DNA from: CAWEHQ01 sp051001995
GTDB lineage: Bacteria > Actinomycetota > Thermoleophilia > Solirubrobacterales > Thermoleophilaceae
Length of the DNA stretch: 14,055 bases
Assembly: GCA_051001995.1 (NCBI GenBank)
Contig: JBPCMT010000207.1
Span: forward strand, 1-14,055
Reading direction: 5' to 3'
Shown here: positions 1-8,100 of the stretch, piece after piece
Layout of the letters: each line of letters begins with the position of its first letter
How positions within the stretch are numbered: position 1 is the stretch's first letter
The notes under the pieces: generated by a model
What the model was told of the DNA's origin: nothing
Database searches by the model: none
The model's input: the letters and a program-made list of their open reading frames with translations, nothing else
Position numbers and translations under genes: made by a program

Positions 1-1028
1 GAGCTCGCGTCCGCCGCTGCGCCGCGCTTGGCGCCGCGAGCCTGTCGCGTCCGCCCACGATCCGGCTTGGGCGCGGGCACGAGCAGAGCGGCTCCGAGCG
101 CGCCGCCGAGGTCGCCGAGCGCCGCGACGTGCACCGCCGGCGGACGCTCGTCGACGAAGAGGTGCGGCATCATCGCCTCCTCGATTCGGCCGAGGTGCGT
201 CTCGCCAAAGCGGATGCCGAGGCCGCCGCCGAGAATGACCGCGTCCACGTCCAGCAGGTTGACGGCCGAGGCGATCCCGGCGCCGAGCGCCTTCACGGCC
301 CGCTCGATCAGCTTCTCGGCGAGCTTGTCGCCGTCGTCGAGGGCGCGCGCCCAGACGCCGCTCGTGAGCCGCTCGCGCCCGCGGTCCTCCATGATCTCGA
401 ACAGCTTGGTCTTCCTCCCGTCCTTGACCTTCCTGCGCGCACGCAGCTCCATCGCCCCTCGCCCCGCGTAGGCCTCGACGCAGCCCCGCCGGCCGCAGGT
501 GCAGCGAGCGCCGCCACGCTTCACCACCATGTGGCCGATCTCGCCCGCGGCGCCGCGCCCGGTCCAAGGCCGGCCGTCGAGCACTAGACCGCCTCCCACG
601 CCGGTACCCCAGAAGACCCCGAGCAGCGACCCGTACGGCTTCCCGGCGCCGAGCTGGAACTCGGCGTCGGTCGCCACCTGGACGTCGTTGCCGATCGCGA
701 TCGGCGCGCCGAGCGCCTTGCGCAGCTCGGCGGCCAGCGGGTAGGGCTCCACCCAGTCGGGCGACACGTTCCTCGCCTGCGCGACCGTCCCCTTGGCGGC
801 GTCCGCGTCGCCCGGGGACCCCACCCCCACGCCGGCGAGGTCGCCGGTCTCGACCCCTGCCTCGACGGCCGCTTCGATCACGGCGGCGGCCATCTCGGTC
901 ACCACGGCCGCCGGGCCATCCTCCGGGGGAGTCGGCCGCCGCGATTGCCCGACCACGCTGTTGCTGCCGTCCACGACGACCGCCTGGATCTTGGTGCCGC
1001 CCAGGTCGATCCCACCGCGCGCGGTCAC
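1..1028 (-). CDS. ROK-family sugar kinase (probable glucokinase), 3' end beyond the window
   Basis: The ROK family mostly phosphorylates glucose or related sugars in the cytoplasm; some members are sugar-linked repressors. I read 342 residues with no stop before the window edge. The N-terminal phosphate-binding motif DLGGTK is at residues 8-13. GND at 113-115 supplies the expected catalytic Asp115. The second phosphate loop GTGVGGG is at 141-147. The ROK zinc signature is complete: His166 in GEIGH, then CTCGRRGC with Cys176, Cys178 and Cys183, then VEAY. There is no N-terminal helix-turn-helix, so this is a kinase and not a NagC/XylR-type repressor. Start: GTG at 1028, with AGGT nine bases upstream overlapping the stop of the trpB2 gene 11 bases away, so the two are co-transcribed. 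The end turns into an Ala/Arg/Lys-rich tail after about residue 318, beyond the usual ROK fold. Sugar specificity and phosphate donor (ATP or polyphosphate) cannot be read from this. Confidence 0.9.
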   Translation of the reverse strand, partial: MTARGGIDLGGTKIQAVVVDGSNSVVGQSRRPTPPEDGPAAVVTEMAAAVIEAAVEAGVETGDLAGVGVGSPGDADAAKGTVAQARNVSPDWVEPYPLAAELRKALGAPIAIGNDVQVATDAEFQLGAGKPYGSLLGVFWGTGVGGGLVLDGRPWTGRGAAGEIGHMVVKRGGARCTCGRRGCVEAYAGRGAMELRARRKVKDGRKTKLFEIMEDRGRERLTSGVWARALDDGDKLAEKLIERAVKALGAGIASAVNLLDVDAVILGGGLGIRFGETHLGRIEEAMMPHLFVDERPPAVHVAALGDLGGALGAALLVPAPKPDRGRTRQARGAKRGAAADAS

Positions 1029-1039
1029 GTCGTCGCGAC

Positions 1040-2401
1040 CTACCCGATCGCCGGCGCCTTGGGAAGGCGCGCCAGCGCGTCCTCCATGTCGCGCTCGGAG
1101 AACACCGGGTCCTCGAGCTCGCCCGCGAGGTACGCGTCGTAGGCCGAGAGGTCGAAGTTGCCGTGGCCGCAGAGGCCGAAGAGGATCACCCGCTCCTCGC
1201 CGGCCTCACGCGCGTCGGCGGCCTCGTCCATCACCGCGCGGATTGCGTGCGCCGGCTCCGGCGCGGCGAGGATCGCCTCTTCGCGCGCGAAGCGCACCGC
1301 CGCCTCGAACGTCTCGTTCTGGGCGTACGCGCGCGGCTCGACGATGCCCGCCTTGACGAGGCCGCAAAGGATCGGCGAGTCGCCGTGGTAGCGCAGCCCT
1401 CCGGCGTGGACCGGCGGCGGCACGAAGTCGTGGCCGAGCGTGTACATCGGCAGCAGCGGCGTCATGCCGACGGTGTCGCCGAAGTCGTAGCGATAGGCGC
1501 CGCGCGTCAGCGTCGGGCACGCCGCCGGCTCGGCGGCCACGAAGCGCATCTGCTTCTCGCCACGCAGCACCCGTCGGACGTACGGGAAGGCGAGGCCGGC
1601 GAAGTTCGACCCGCCCCCGACGCAGCCCACGACCACGTCCGGCTCGTCGCCCGCCATCTCCATTTGCGCGATGGTCTCCTGGCCGATCACGGTCTGGTGC
1701 AGGCAGACGTGGTTGAGCACCGACCCGAGCGCGTAGTTGGTGCGCTCGTCCTGCGCCGCGACCTCGACCGCCTCGGAGATCGCGATCCCGAGCGAGCCGG
1801 TCGTGTGCTCGGCCTGCGCCCGTCCGGCGTCGGTGGTGTCGCTCGGCGAGCGGATCACGCTCGCCCCCCACGCCTCCATCATCGAGCGGCGGTAGGGCTT
1901 CTGGTCATAGCTCGCCCCGACCATGTAGACGAGGCACTCGAGGTCGAACATGCTGCACGCCAGCGCCAGCGCCGAGCCCCACTGACCGGCGCCGGTCTCG
2001 GTGACCAGTCGCTCGATTCCCGCCTCGCGGTTCTCGTACGCTTGGGCTACGGCGCTGTTCGGCTTGTGCGACCCCGGCGGCGAGCCGCCCTCGTACTTGT
2101 AGTAGATGCGCGCCGGGGTGTCGAGCGCGCGCTCCAGCCGGCGGGCGCGAAAGAGCGGCGACGGGCGCCAGAGCTTGTAGGCCTCGCGGACCTCCTCGGG
2201 GATCTCGACCTCCGGCTCGGGCGAGACCTCCTGCAGGATCAGCCCCATCGGGAAGATCGGCGTAAGGTCGTCCGGGCCCGCCGGCGCCATCGTGCCCGGG
2301 TTGAGCGGCGGCACCGGGTCGCCAGGAAGGTCGGGCAGTAGGTTCACCCAGCTGGTCGGGATCTCCGACTCGGACAGCGTGTAGCGGGTCTGTTCAGCCA
2401 T
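1040..2401 (-). CDS. trpB2: Tryptophan synthase beta chain, TrpB2 type
   Basis: This PLP enzyme of fold type II joins indole to L-serine (in some TrpB2 proteins O-phosphoserine) to give tryptophan. The product is 453 residues, typical for TrpB2 and longer than the roughly 400-residue TrpB1. The motif GSHKPNSA holds the PLP Schiff-base lysine at residue 113. ETGAGQWG is at 135-142, and the phosphate-binding loop GGGSNFAG is at 262-269. The N-terminal NLLPDLP...PPLNPGT segment is also typical of TrpB2. The start is ATG at 2401, with GGAGAG ten bases upstream; GTG at 2410 is an alternative. No trpA or other trp gene is in the window, which fits TrpB2 acting alone as an indole-salvage enzyme. It lies 31 bases after the aldo/keto reductase stop and 11 bases before the ROK kinase. 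The family call is firm; the physiological role is inferred. Confidence 0.93.
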   Translation of the reverse strand: MAEQTRYTLSESEIPTSWVNLLPDLPGDPVPPLNPGTMAPAGPDDLTPIFPMGLILQEVSPEPEVEIPEEVREAYKLWRPSPLFRARRLERALDTPARIYYKYEGGSPPGSHKPNSAVAQAYENREAGIERLVTETGAGQWGSALALACSMFDLECLVYMVGASYDQKPYRRSMMEAWGASVIRSPSDTTDAGRAQAEHTTGSLGIAISEAVEVAAQDERTNYALGSVLNHVCLHQTVIGQETIAQMEMAGDEPDVVVGCVGGGSNFAGLAFPYVRRVLRGEKQMRFVAAEPAACPTLTRGAYRYDFGDTVGMTPLLPMYTLGHDFVPPPVHAGGLRYHGDSPILCGLVKAGIVEPRAYAQNETFEAAVRFAREEAILAAPEPAHAIRAVMDEAADAREAGEERVILFGLCGHGNFDLSAYDAYLAGELEDPVFSERDMEDALARLPKAPAIG

Positions 2402-2432
2402 CTCCTTCACTCTCTCCGGGGCCCCGGCGATC

Positions 2433-3230
2433 CTACCCGTTGACCAATCGCGCGAAGCGCTCGCGCTCGTCTTCGTCAAGCCACGGCCCCGATCCCGCCG
2501 CCGCGTTCTCGGCCGCCCGCTCAGGCCGGCTCGTGGCCGGGATCGCGACGTGCACGCGGCGATCGGACAGGGTCCACTTCAGCAACGCCTGAGCGAGCGT
2601 CTCGATCCCGAGGCGCTCCAGCTCGCCGGTCGGCGCCGCCGCGCGCGCAAGACCTCCGCCTCCGAGCGGGCGCATCGCGATCACGCCGAGGCCGAGCTCC
2701 TCCGCGAGCGGCAGGATCTCGCTCGCGACCCCCCGCTCGCGCGGGTTGTAGGGCACCTGGATCGCCTGCACCCGGCCGGTCCGCATGACCTCGGCCAGCT
2801 CACCGAAGGCGGACGGCGAGTAGTGCGTGGCGCCGATCGCCCCGACGCGGCCCGCGGCGCGCTCGGCCTCGAGCCAGTCGAGCCGGTCACGCCAGCCCTC
2901 GAGATTGTGGACCTGCATCAAGTCGATTCGCCCGCCGAAGATGCCGAGCTGCTCGCGGTGGCGAGCCTCGGCCTGCTGCTGGGTCGGGGACCAGGTCTTC
3001 GTGGCCACGAACGCGTCGTCGCGCCGCGAGCCGAGCGCGCCGCCCAAGACCTCCTCGGCGCGCCCGTACATCGGCGAGGAGTCGAACAGGCGCGTGCCGG
3101 CGTCGAGCGCCGCTCCTACCACTTCCCCCGCGAGCCCCTCGTCTCCCGGCGGCAGGTCGAGCGTCCGCCACGTACCCATGCCCACAACCGGCACCTCGGG
3201 ACCCGCCTCGCCCAGGCGCCGACTCTCCAC
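2433..3230 (-). CDS. Aldo/keto reductase
   Basis: A NAD(P)H-dependent oxidoreductase of the (beta/alpha)8-barrel type, 265 residues, shorter than the usual 300-330. The catalytic tetrad is visible in order: Asp50 and Tyr55 (FDSSPMYG), Lys78 (ATKTW) and His108 (MQVHN). The cofactor-side segments MRPLGGGGL (186-194) and AIPATSRPERAAEN (229-242) are present. The last helices are short, which explains the length. The start is GTG at 3230, two bases after the upstream stop. GGAGG lies seven bases before it, inside the 3' end of the preceding gene, so translational coupling is likely. The substrate is unknown. Its position between an MBL-fold protein and TrpB2 does not point to one known pathway. 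Confidence 0.9.
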   Translation of the reverse strand: MESRRLGEAGPEVPVVGMGTWRTLDLPPGDEGLAGEVVGAALDAGTRLFDSSPMYGRAEEVLGGALGSRRDDAFVATKTWSPTQQQAEARHREQLGIFGGRIDLMQVHNLEGWRDRLDWLEAERAAGRVGAIGATHYSPSAFGELAEVMRTGRVQAIQVPYNPRERGVASEILPLAEELGLGVIAMRPLGGGGLARAAAPTGELERLGIETLAQALLKWTLSDRRVHVAIPATSRPERAAENAAAGSGPWLDEDERERFARLVNG

Positions 3231-3232
3231 GC

Positions 3233-3862
3233 CTATGCCTCCGCGAAGCGCCGCAACGCTTCCCTGCCTCCGCCCACGAGCGGCTCGCCGTGCGCGAACA
3301 GGAGGTGGTCGAACTCGATGTCCATATCGAGGATCCCGCGGACGGCGCCGTTCATCTCGCGCCTGACCGACTCCGGGTCGTCGCCGAGCAGCGAGTCGGG
3401 GGCGAAGCCGAGCTCGCCGGCGTAGCGCATGAGCCCGTCGCCGAACAGCAGCGCGCCCTCGCCGGCGCGGATGTGCAGCGCGGTGTCGTCGGGCGCGATT
3501 GCCCCCATGGCCACGGCGGTGATCCCCGGGGCAAGCTCGTCGCCGAACTCGAACGGCTCGAACGTCACCGAGAGGTCCTCGAGGCGCGCGACGCCGGCTC
3601 GATGGCACATCACCGGGCAGTCGAACTCGTCGGTCAGCTGCTCGATGCTGCGCCGGTGAAGGCCGATGCTCAGCACGATCCGAGCGGGCGCGCCGCGCTC
3701 GGCGATCTCAGAACGCTCGGCCCCGTCGGCATCGAGCAGCGGATCTATCAGAGTCGGACCGCCGTCGCCGTCGAGCGCGTCCACGTAGTGGGAGCCCACG
3801 TACTCGCCGATTGAGTCGTTGAACGGCTTCCAGTGAAGGACGCCGGGGATGAGCTCCTGCAT
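3233..3862 (-). CDS. Degenerate metallo-beta-lactamase-fold protein
   Basis: A 209-residue protein with the layout of an MBL-fold hydrolase but without its main metal motif. The N-terminal strand pattern ends in TLIDP (Asp40). The HxHxDH position after the next strand reads SIGLHRRS (about 65-72), leaving a single histidine. FGDGL at 140-144 and LLFAHGEPL at 187-195 match the later metal-site strands. The family likeness rests on fold pattern, so the activity is doubtful: it may bind one metal, have another function, or be inactive. The start is ATG at 3862 with GAGGAG six bases upstream. It is first in a four-gene minus-strand operon, two bases ahead of the aldo/keto reductase. An in-frame start 12 codons upstream has weaker support. 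Confidence 0.72.
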   Translation of the reverse strand: MQELIPGVLHWKPFNDSIGEYVGSHYVDALDGDGGPTLIDPLLDADGAERSEIAERGAPARIVLSIGLHRRSIEQLTDEFDCPVMCHRAGVARLEDLSVTFEPFEFGDELAPGITAVAMGAIAPDDTALHIRAGEGALLFGDGLMRYAGELGFAPDSLLGDDPESVRREMNGAVRGILDMDIEFDHLLFAHGEPLVGGGREALRRFAEA

Positions 3863-3910
3863 GTCCGTCTCCTCGTGCGGGACTTCCCTTCTACCCACAC
3901 GCGCGTCCGC

Positions 3911-3938
3911 GTATTCGTGGACGGGGCGGCCCGTGCAA
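3911..3938 (-). promoter_or_regulatory. Weak candidate promoter of the MBL-AKR-trpB2-ROK operon
   Basis: On the minus strand TTGCAC (3938-3933) is followed after 16 bases by GAATAC (3916-3911). The -35 is fair and the -10 matches the consensus poorly. The interval is the only upstream space for the operon and is shared with a plus-strand promoter. Position supports it more than sequence does. Confidence 0.25.
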
Positions 3939-3953
3939 AGGCGTAGCCGGTGC

Positions 3954-3983
3954 TTGACCGGCCCGCGCGCGGCCCTCTAGCCT
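3954..3983 (+). promoter_or_regulatory. Candidate leaderless-type promoter before the ABC ATPase remnant
   Basis: TTGACC (3954-3959) is followed after 18 bases by TAGCCT (3978-3983), and the ATG at 3994 comes only 10 bases later. Transcription would begin at or within a few bases of the start codon. There is no Shine-Dalgarno sequence. It appears to have outlived the gene it served. Confidence 0.5.
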
Positions 3984-3993
3984 GCTCGCCGAC

Positions 3994-4317
3994 ATGGCGA
4001 GCCGGGCTCAGTCCGAGCGGGCGATCGAGGTCCGCGATCTGCACAAGCGCTACCGGTTGAGGTCTCCGGCAACCAGGTCACCGTCCGCACCGAGCATCCG
4101 CAGCGGACGCTCTACAAGCTCACCGGCTGGGCCGAGCGCAACGGCCTCGAGCTGGAGGGCTTGGAGGCGAAGCACCCGACGCTCGAGGACGTCTTCCTCG
4201 AGCTCACGGGGGACCGCCCGGCGCCGGGCCCGACGGGACAGGCGGGAAGGCCGATCCGGCGCCCTGCTGGTGTCGGCGCGCGCGTTTCGGTGGGAGCCGC
4301 AGGCCGCCGGCGCGTAG
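3994..4317 (+). pseudogene. Remnant of an ABC-transporter ATPase (internal deletion and frameshift)
   Basis: The first frame begins MASRAQSERAIEVRDLHKRY, the standard opening of an ABC ATPase of the drug/polysaccharide-export type. After about residue 20 the frame turns to Ser/Arg-rich nonsense. From about 4053 to 4214 the next frame reads VEVSGNQVTVRTEHPQ, then LTGWAERNGLELEGLEAK and HPTLEDVFLELTGD. This is the C-terminal tail of the same family, where LEDVFLELTG is characteristic. The Walker A, Q-loop, signature and Walker B regions, roughly 200 codons, are missing. The junction is near 4050. I infer an ATPase of about 300 residues reduced by one large deletion. No permease gene follows. 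The first-frame stop is at 4315-4317; recognisable homology ends near 4214. A misassembly is the other explanation. Confidence 0.75.
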
Positions 4318-4336
4318 CCGACTCAGCGCTGGCCTG

Positions 4337-4807
4337 TCAGCGTCCGTCCTCGTCGTCCAACCGGCGCCCGAAGTTGAAGCTCTCGATCGCGTAGCCGCGC
4401 CGGAAGTAGAAGCGGTGCGCGCGCCGGCGAGCCACCCCCGAGTCGAGCCGAATCGCCTCGCAGCCCTCCTCGCGGGCCACGGCGCGCAGGTGCCCTTCGA
4501 GGCGCTCCCCGTAGCCCCGCGAGCGCCAGCGCTCGCCGGTCACGAGGTCGTCGACGTAGAGGTAGCGCCCATGGGCGAAGCTCGTGAGCACCCGGAAGCC
4601 GGCGACCGCGCGGCACTCACCGCCGTCGAACAGGGCGGCGACCCGGTACTCGCCGCGCCGACGGCCCTCGTCGAGGAGGCGCTGGAGCTCCGCGAGCGAG
4701 CGGTTGCACCGCAGCGCCCGCATCACCTCGAGCGCCTCGCCCAAGCGCGGATCGCCCGGCTCGAGCTCCACGAGCTCGGCGTCGCCGGCCTCGTATGGTT
4801 CGGTCAC
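4337..4807 (-). CDS. GNAT-family N-acetyltransferase
   Basis: A 156-residue GNAT-fold protein that would transfer an acetyl group from acetyl-CoA to an unknown amine. The beta4 strand YLYVDDLVT (82-90) leads into the CoA-pyrophosphate loop RSRGYG (95-100) and its helix. This is followed by a beta5 strand (CEAIRLDSG) and by AHRFYFRRGYAIESFNFGR at 130-148, the usual motif B with the FYxRxGF-like ending. The start is GTG at 4807, chosen because family similarity begins just after it and GATACT lies six bases upstream as a possible leaderless -10. The frame stays open further upstream, but that part has no family-like sequence and crosses the small gene in another frame. The GNAT call is firm; the substrate cannot be predicted. 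Confidence 0.85.
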   Translation of the reverse strand: MTEPYEAGDAELVELEPGDPRLGEALEVMRALRCNRSLAELQRLLDEGRRRGEYRVAALFDGGECRAVAGFRVLTSFAHGRYLYVDDLVTGERWRSRGYGERLEGHLRAVAREEGCEAIRLDSGVARRRAHRFYFRRGYAIESFNFGRRLDDEDGR

Positions 4808-4813
4808 GCGGCC

Positions 4814-4819
4814 AGTATC
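4814..4819 (-). promoter_or_regulatory. Possible -10 box of the GNAT gene
   Basis: GATACT on the minus strand lies six bases before the GTG start at 4807. No convincing -35 is visible. If used, the mRNA would be leaderless, as suggested for several other genes here. Confidence 0.3.
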
Positions 4820-4836
4820 GCGTTGCGAGACGAACG

Positions 4837-4862
4837 GGGGCCCGACGCGTGCGCCGGGCCCC
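4837..4862 (-). terminator. GC-rich hairpin between the small gene and the GNAT gene
   Basis: A perfect 8-base-pair inverted repeat, GGGGCCCG (4837-4844) and CGGGCCCC (4855-4862), encloses a 10-base loop. It begins 28 bases past the stop of the small gene and ends 29 bases before the GNAT start. No U-run follows on the minus strand, so it may be a weak terminator or an RNA-end stabiliser. Confidence 0.45.
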
Positions 4863-4890
4863 TGGGCATTCGGGTCGCGGTGGCTACGGG

Positions 4891-5073
4891 TCAGTGCCCG
4901 AGCACGGCCTCCAGCTTGTCGCGACTGCGCTCGACCTCGTCCTCGTCGGGCGTCTGGTTGCCGCGTGGCTCGGGGTACGCCGACGGGTCTCTGCGCTGCT
5001 CGTGGTCCTCGCGCTCCGCCGTCCGGCGAGCCTGGCTGCGCGTGATCTCGTCCTTGGTGGGCTCGAAGCACAT
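4891..5073 (-). CDS. Small highly charged hypothetical protein (60 aa)
   Basis: I do not recognise a named family. The 60-residue product begins MCFEPTKDEI and is very rich in Arg, Glu and Asp. It has no hydrophobic stretch and is probably soluble and partly disordered. The middle holds DPSAYPEPRGNQTPDEDEVE and the end may form a short helix (SRDKLEAVLGH). Cys2 is the only cysteine. The start is ATG at 5073 because AGGAGG lies eight bases upstream, an ideal ribosome binding site; an upstream in-frame ATG at 5091 lacks one. It sits 95 bases after the stop of the oxidoreductase gene and has its own candidate promoter, so it is probably a separate unit. The strong ribosome binding site is the main evidence that it is real. 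Confidence 0.65.
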   Translation of the reverse strand: MCFEPTKDEITRSQARRTAEREDHEQRRDPSAYPEPRGNQTPDEDEVERSRDKLEAVLGH

Positions 5074-5098
5074 GCCCACCACCTCCTCCACTCGGGGT

Positions 5099-5122
5099 AA
5101 CTGCGCGAGCCTTCCTTGTTCC
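5099..5122 (-). promoter_or_regulatory. Possible ECF-sigma-type promoter of the small charged gene
   Basis: On the minus strand GGAAC (5122-5118) is followed after 16 bases by GTT (5101-5099). This resembles the GGAAC/GTT promoters of extracytoplasmic-function sigma factors, though the spacer is one or two bases shorter than most actinobacterial examples. The start codon lies 25 bases further on, with AGGAGG between. A sigma70-like TTGACC (5140-5135) upstream is a rival but has no good -10. Confidence 0.3.
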
Positions 5123-5168
5123 GCATCGCGGCCCGGTCAAACGTAAAGATTCGCTGGGGTGGACGGGT

Positions 5169-8100
5169 TCAGTGTGCCGCTAGGGCCGGCGCGGCCTCGG
5201 AGCGCAGCTGCTCGCGGAGCTCCTCGGCCCGCTCTCGGAACCTCTCGACACTTGCCAGCTTGATCTCCTCGTAGCCGCGCACCATGTCGGGGAGGTCGCA
5301 GAGCTCGACCGCGGTGGCGTGGGTATCGGGGCCGAGCCCGTCGATCGCCTCGCGAACGAGCGCGCGGTACTCCTCCACGAGACCGCGCTCGACGCGGCGG
5401 ACGCGCGCGTAGCCGAAGACGTCGAACGGCGTGCCGCGCAGGCGTCGGAGAGAGCGCAGTAGCCGGAACGCCGGCACGAACCAGGTGCCCAGCTCGAGCT
5501 TGCGCTTGAGGCCCATCGCGCGCAGTAGTGGCGGATGGATGTTGAACTTCACCTTCGCGTTTGGGCCGAAGTCGGCGCTCAGACGGGCGCGTTCGGCCTC
5601 GTCGAGGTGCAGGCGGGCGACCTCGTACTCGTCCTTGTAGGCCATCAGCTTGAAGAGCCCGCGGGCGACCGCCTCGGCGAGCTCGGTCCGGCCCGGCGCG
5701 CGCTCGGCCTCGGCCGCGCGCACCTCGCGCACGAGCTCGACGTAGCGCTCGGCGTAGGTGCGCCCCTGGTAGGCGACCAGCTCGGGCACGCGCACCTCGA
5801 GCAGGCGGCGCAGCTCGCAGTCGTCGCCGGTCACGCTGTCCACCAGCGCGCGATCGGCGTCGGTCAGCTGGTGCGGGTGCTGGAGTGTGTCCGCGGGCCG
5901 CGTGGCGGCCTCGACCGCGCCCGGCGCGGCGACGCAGGCGCGGCCCCAGGCGAACGCGGCGAGATTATCCTCGACCGCGGCCCCGTTCAGGTGAATCGCC
6001 TGCTCGAGCGCCGCGAGCGAAAGCGGCAGAGCGCCGCGCTGGTAGGCCGCTCCGAGGGCGAGCATGTTGCCCGGCATGTGGTCGCCGAAGAGCTGCTCGG
6101 CGAGCTGCTGCGCGTCGATGTAGACGTTTGAGTCGCGGCGGCTCGCACGCTCGATCAGGTCGAGCTGTGACGACAGCTCCGGGAAGCGCTCCTCGGTGTC
6201 CACGACCATCTTGCCGGTCGGGGTGGCGCTGGTAGAGATCACGGCCACCGTCCGGTCGGGGTCCGCCACGGCCAGGTTCTTCGCGTCCGCGGCGCCGAGC
6301 ACGTCGAAGCCGAGGTAGAGGTCCGCGCCGGCGAGCGACGCCTTGCTGGCGCCGGCGATCGGGGCGCGCGCGATGCGGAGGTCGGAGATCACCGGACCGC
6401 CCTTCTGGCTCAACCCGGTCTGGTCGAGCCCGGCCACGTGCCGCCCGTCTATGAGCGCCGCCACGCCGAGGATCTGGTTGACGGTCACCACGCCGGTGCC
6501 GCCGATGCCCATCATGCGGACCGCGAAGTCGTCGTCGCCCACGATCGGCCTCGGTGCGGGCAGGTCCGGCGGAGGAGCCGGCACCTCCTGCTTGCGTCGC
6601 TCGCCCGGGATGACCGTGACGAAGGAGGGGCAGTCGCCCTCGAGGCACGAGTAGTCCTTGTTGCAAGAGGACTGGTGGATCTGCGTCTTGCGACCGAACT
6701 CTGTCTCGACCGGCATAACGCTCAAGCAGCTCGACTTGCGTCCGCAATCGCCGCACCCCTCGCACACGCGCTCGTTGATGTGGACCCGCTTGGGCGGGTC
6801 CGGCGCCTTGCCGCGCTTTCGCTTGCGGCGAAGCTCTGCGGCGCACTCTTGGTCGTGGATCAGGACCGTGACGCCGGGCGTGGCCGCGAGCTCGCGCTGC
6901 GCGTCCATCAGCTCGCCGCGGTCGCGCACCTCCGCGATGTCCGCCAGCCCGACGCCGCGGTAGCGGCCGAGGTCCTCGGTCGTGACGACGATCCGCCTGA
7001 CGCCCTCGAGCTCGAGCAGGCGCGTGAGCTCCGGCACCGGCAAGGCGCCCTGGACGTCCTGCCCGCCGGTCATCGCCACGGCGTCGTTGTAGAAGAGCTT
7101 GTAGGTCACGTTGACGCCCGCCGCCACGGCGGCGCGGACGGCGAGCGAGCCGGAGTGGTGGAACGTGCCGTCGCCGAGGTTCTGCACGAAGTGCTCGCGC
7201 TCTACGAACGGCGCCATCCCGATCCACTGCGCTCCCTCTCCGCCCATCTGCGTGATGCCGGTGATGTCGCCCCGCCCCTCGGGGTTTAAGAGGATCATCG
7301 TGTGGCAGCCGATGCCGCCGCCGACCAGCGTGCCGTCGGGCGTCGGCGTGGAGCTGTTGTGGGGGCACCCGGAGCAGAAGTAGGGCGTTCGCTGCGGCCC
7401 TCCGCCGTCGCCGGCGATCGGCAGCGCGACCGGTCGGCGCTCGCGACCGTCGAGCTTCTCGAGCCGCGCGGCGACGGAGTCGATCGAGACCCTGCGCTCG
7501 AGCCGCCCGGCCACGGCGCGCGCGATCCGGTCGGCGTCGAGGTCGAGCTCGGCCGGGACGAGCGGGGCGCCGCGCTCGTCGCGCTTGCCCACGATCGCCG
7601 GCGCGTCGGCCCTCCCGTACAGAACGTCCTTGAGCTGCGGCTCGACGAACGCCCGCTTCTCCTCGACCACGAGGATCTCCTCGAGCCCGTGGGCGAACGA
7701 GCGCGCGATCTCCTGCTCGAGCGGCCAGATCATCCCGAGCTTCAGGACTCGCACCCCGGCCCGCTCGAGAGCGCGCTCGTCGAGCCCCATGTCGGCGAAC
7801 GCCTGGCGCAGGTCGTGGTAGGTCTTGCCCGGCGCGACGATCCCGAGCCAGGCGTCCGATGGCCCCTCGATCCGGTTGACGCCGTTCTGGCGCGCGTAGG
7901 CGAGCGCCAGGTCGGTGCGCGGCCCGAGCATCGTGCGCTCCATCTCGACCGAGGCGGGGGCGAGCAGGTGGGCGCTGGGGAGGTGCTCGTACGGGCGACC
8001 CCGCCACTCGACCTCGGGAACGGTCGGGGCGATTCGCTCGCGCCCGACATCGGCGGTACCGCTCGCGTCGGCAACCGCGGTGACGACCTTGAAGCCGCTC

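Noticed and set aside
1163..2341. A 392-codon plus-strand open frame opposite trpB2
   Set aside because: Composition is Arg/Leu/Val/His-rich without motifs; the opposite strand carries a complete TrpB2.
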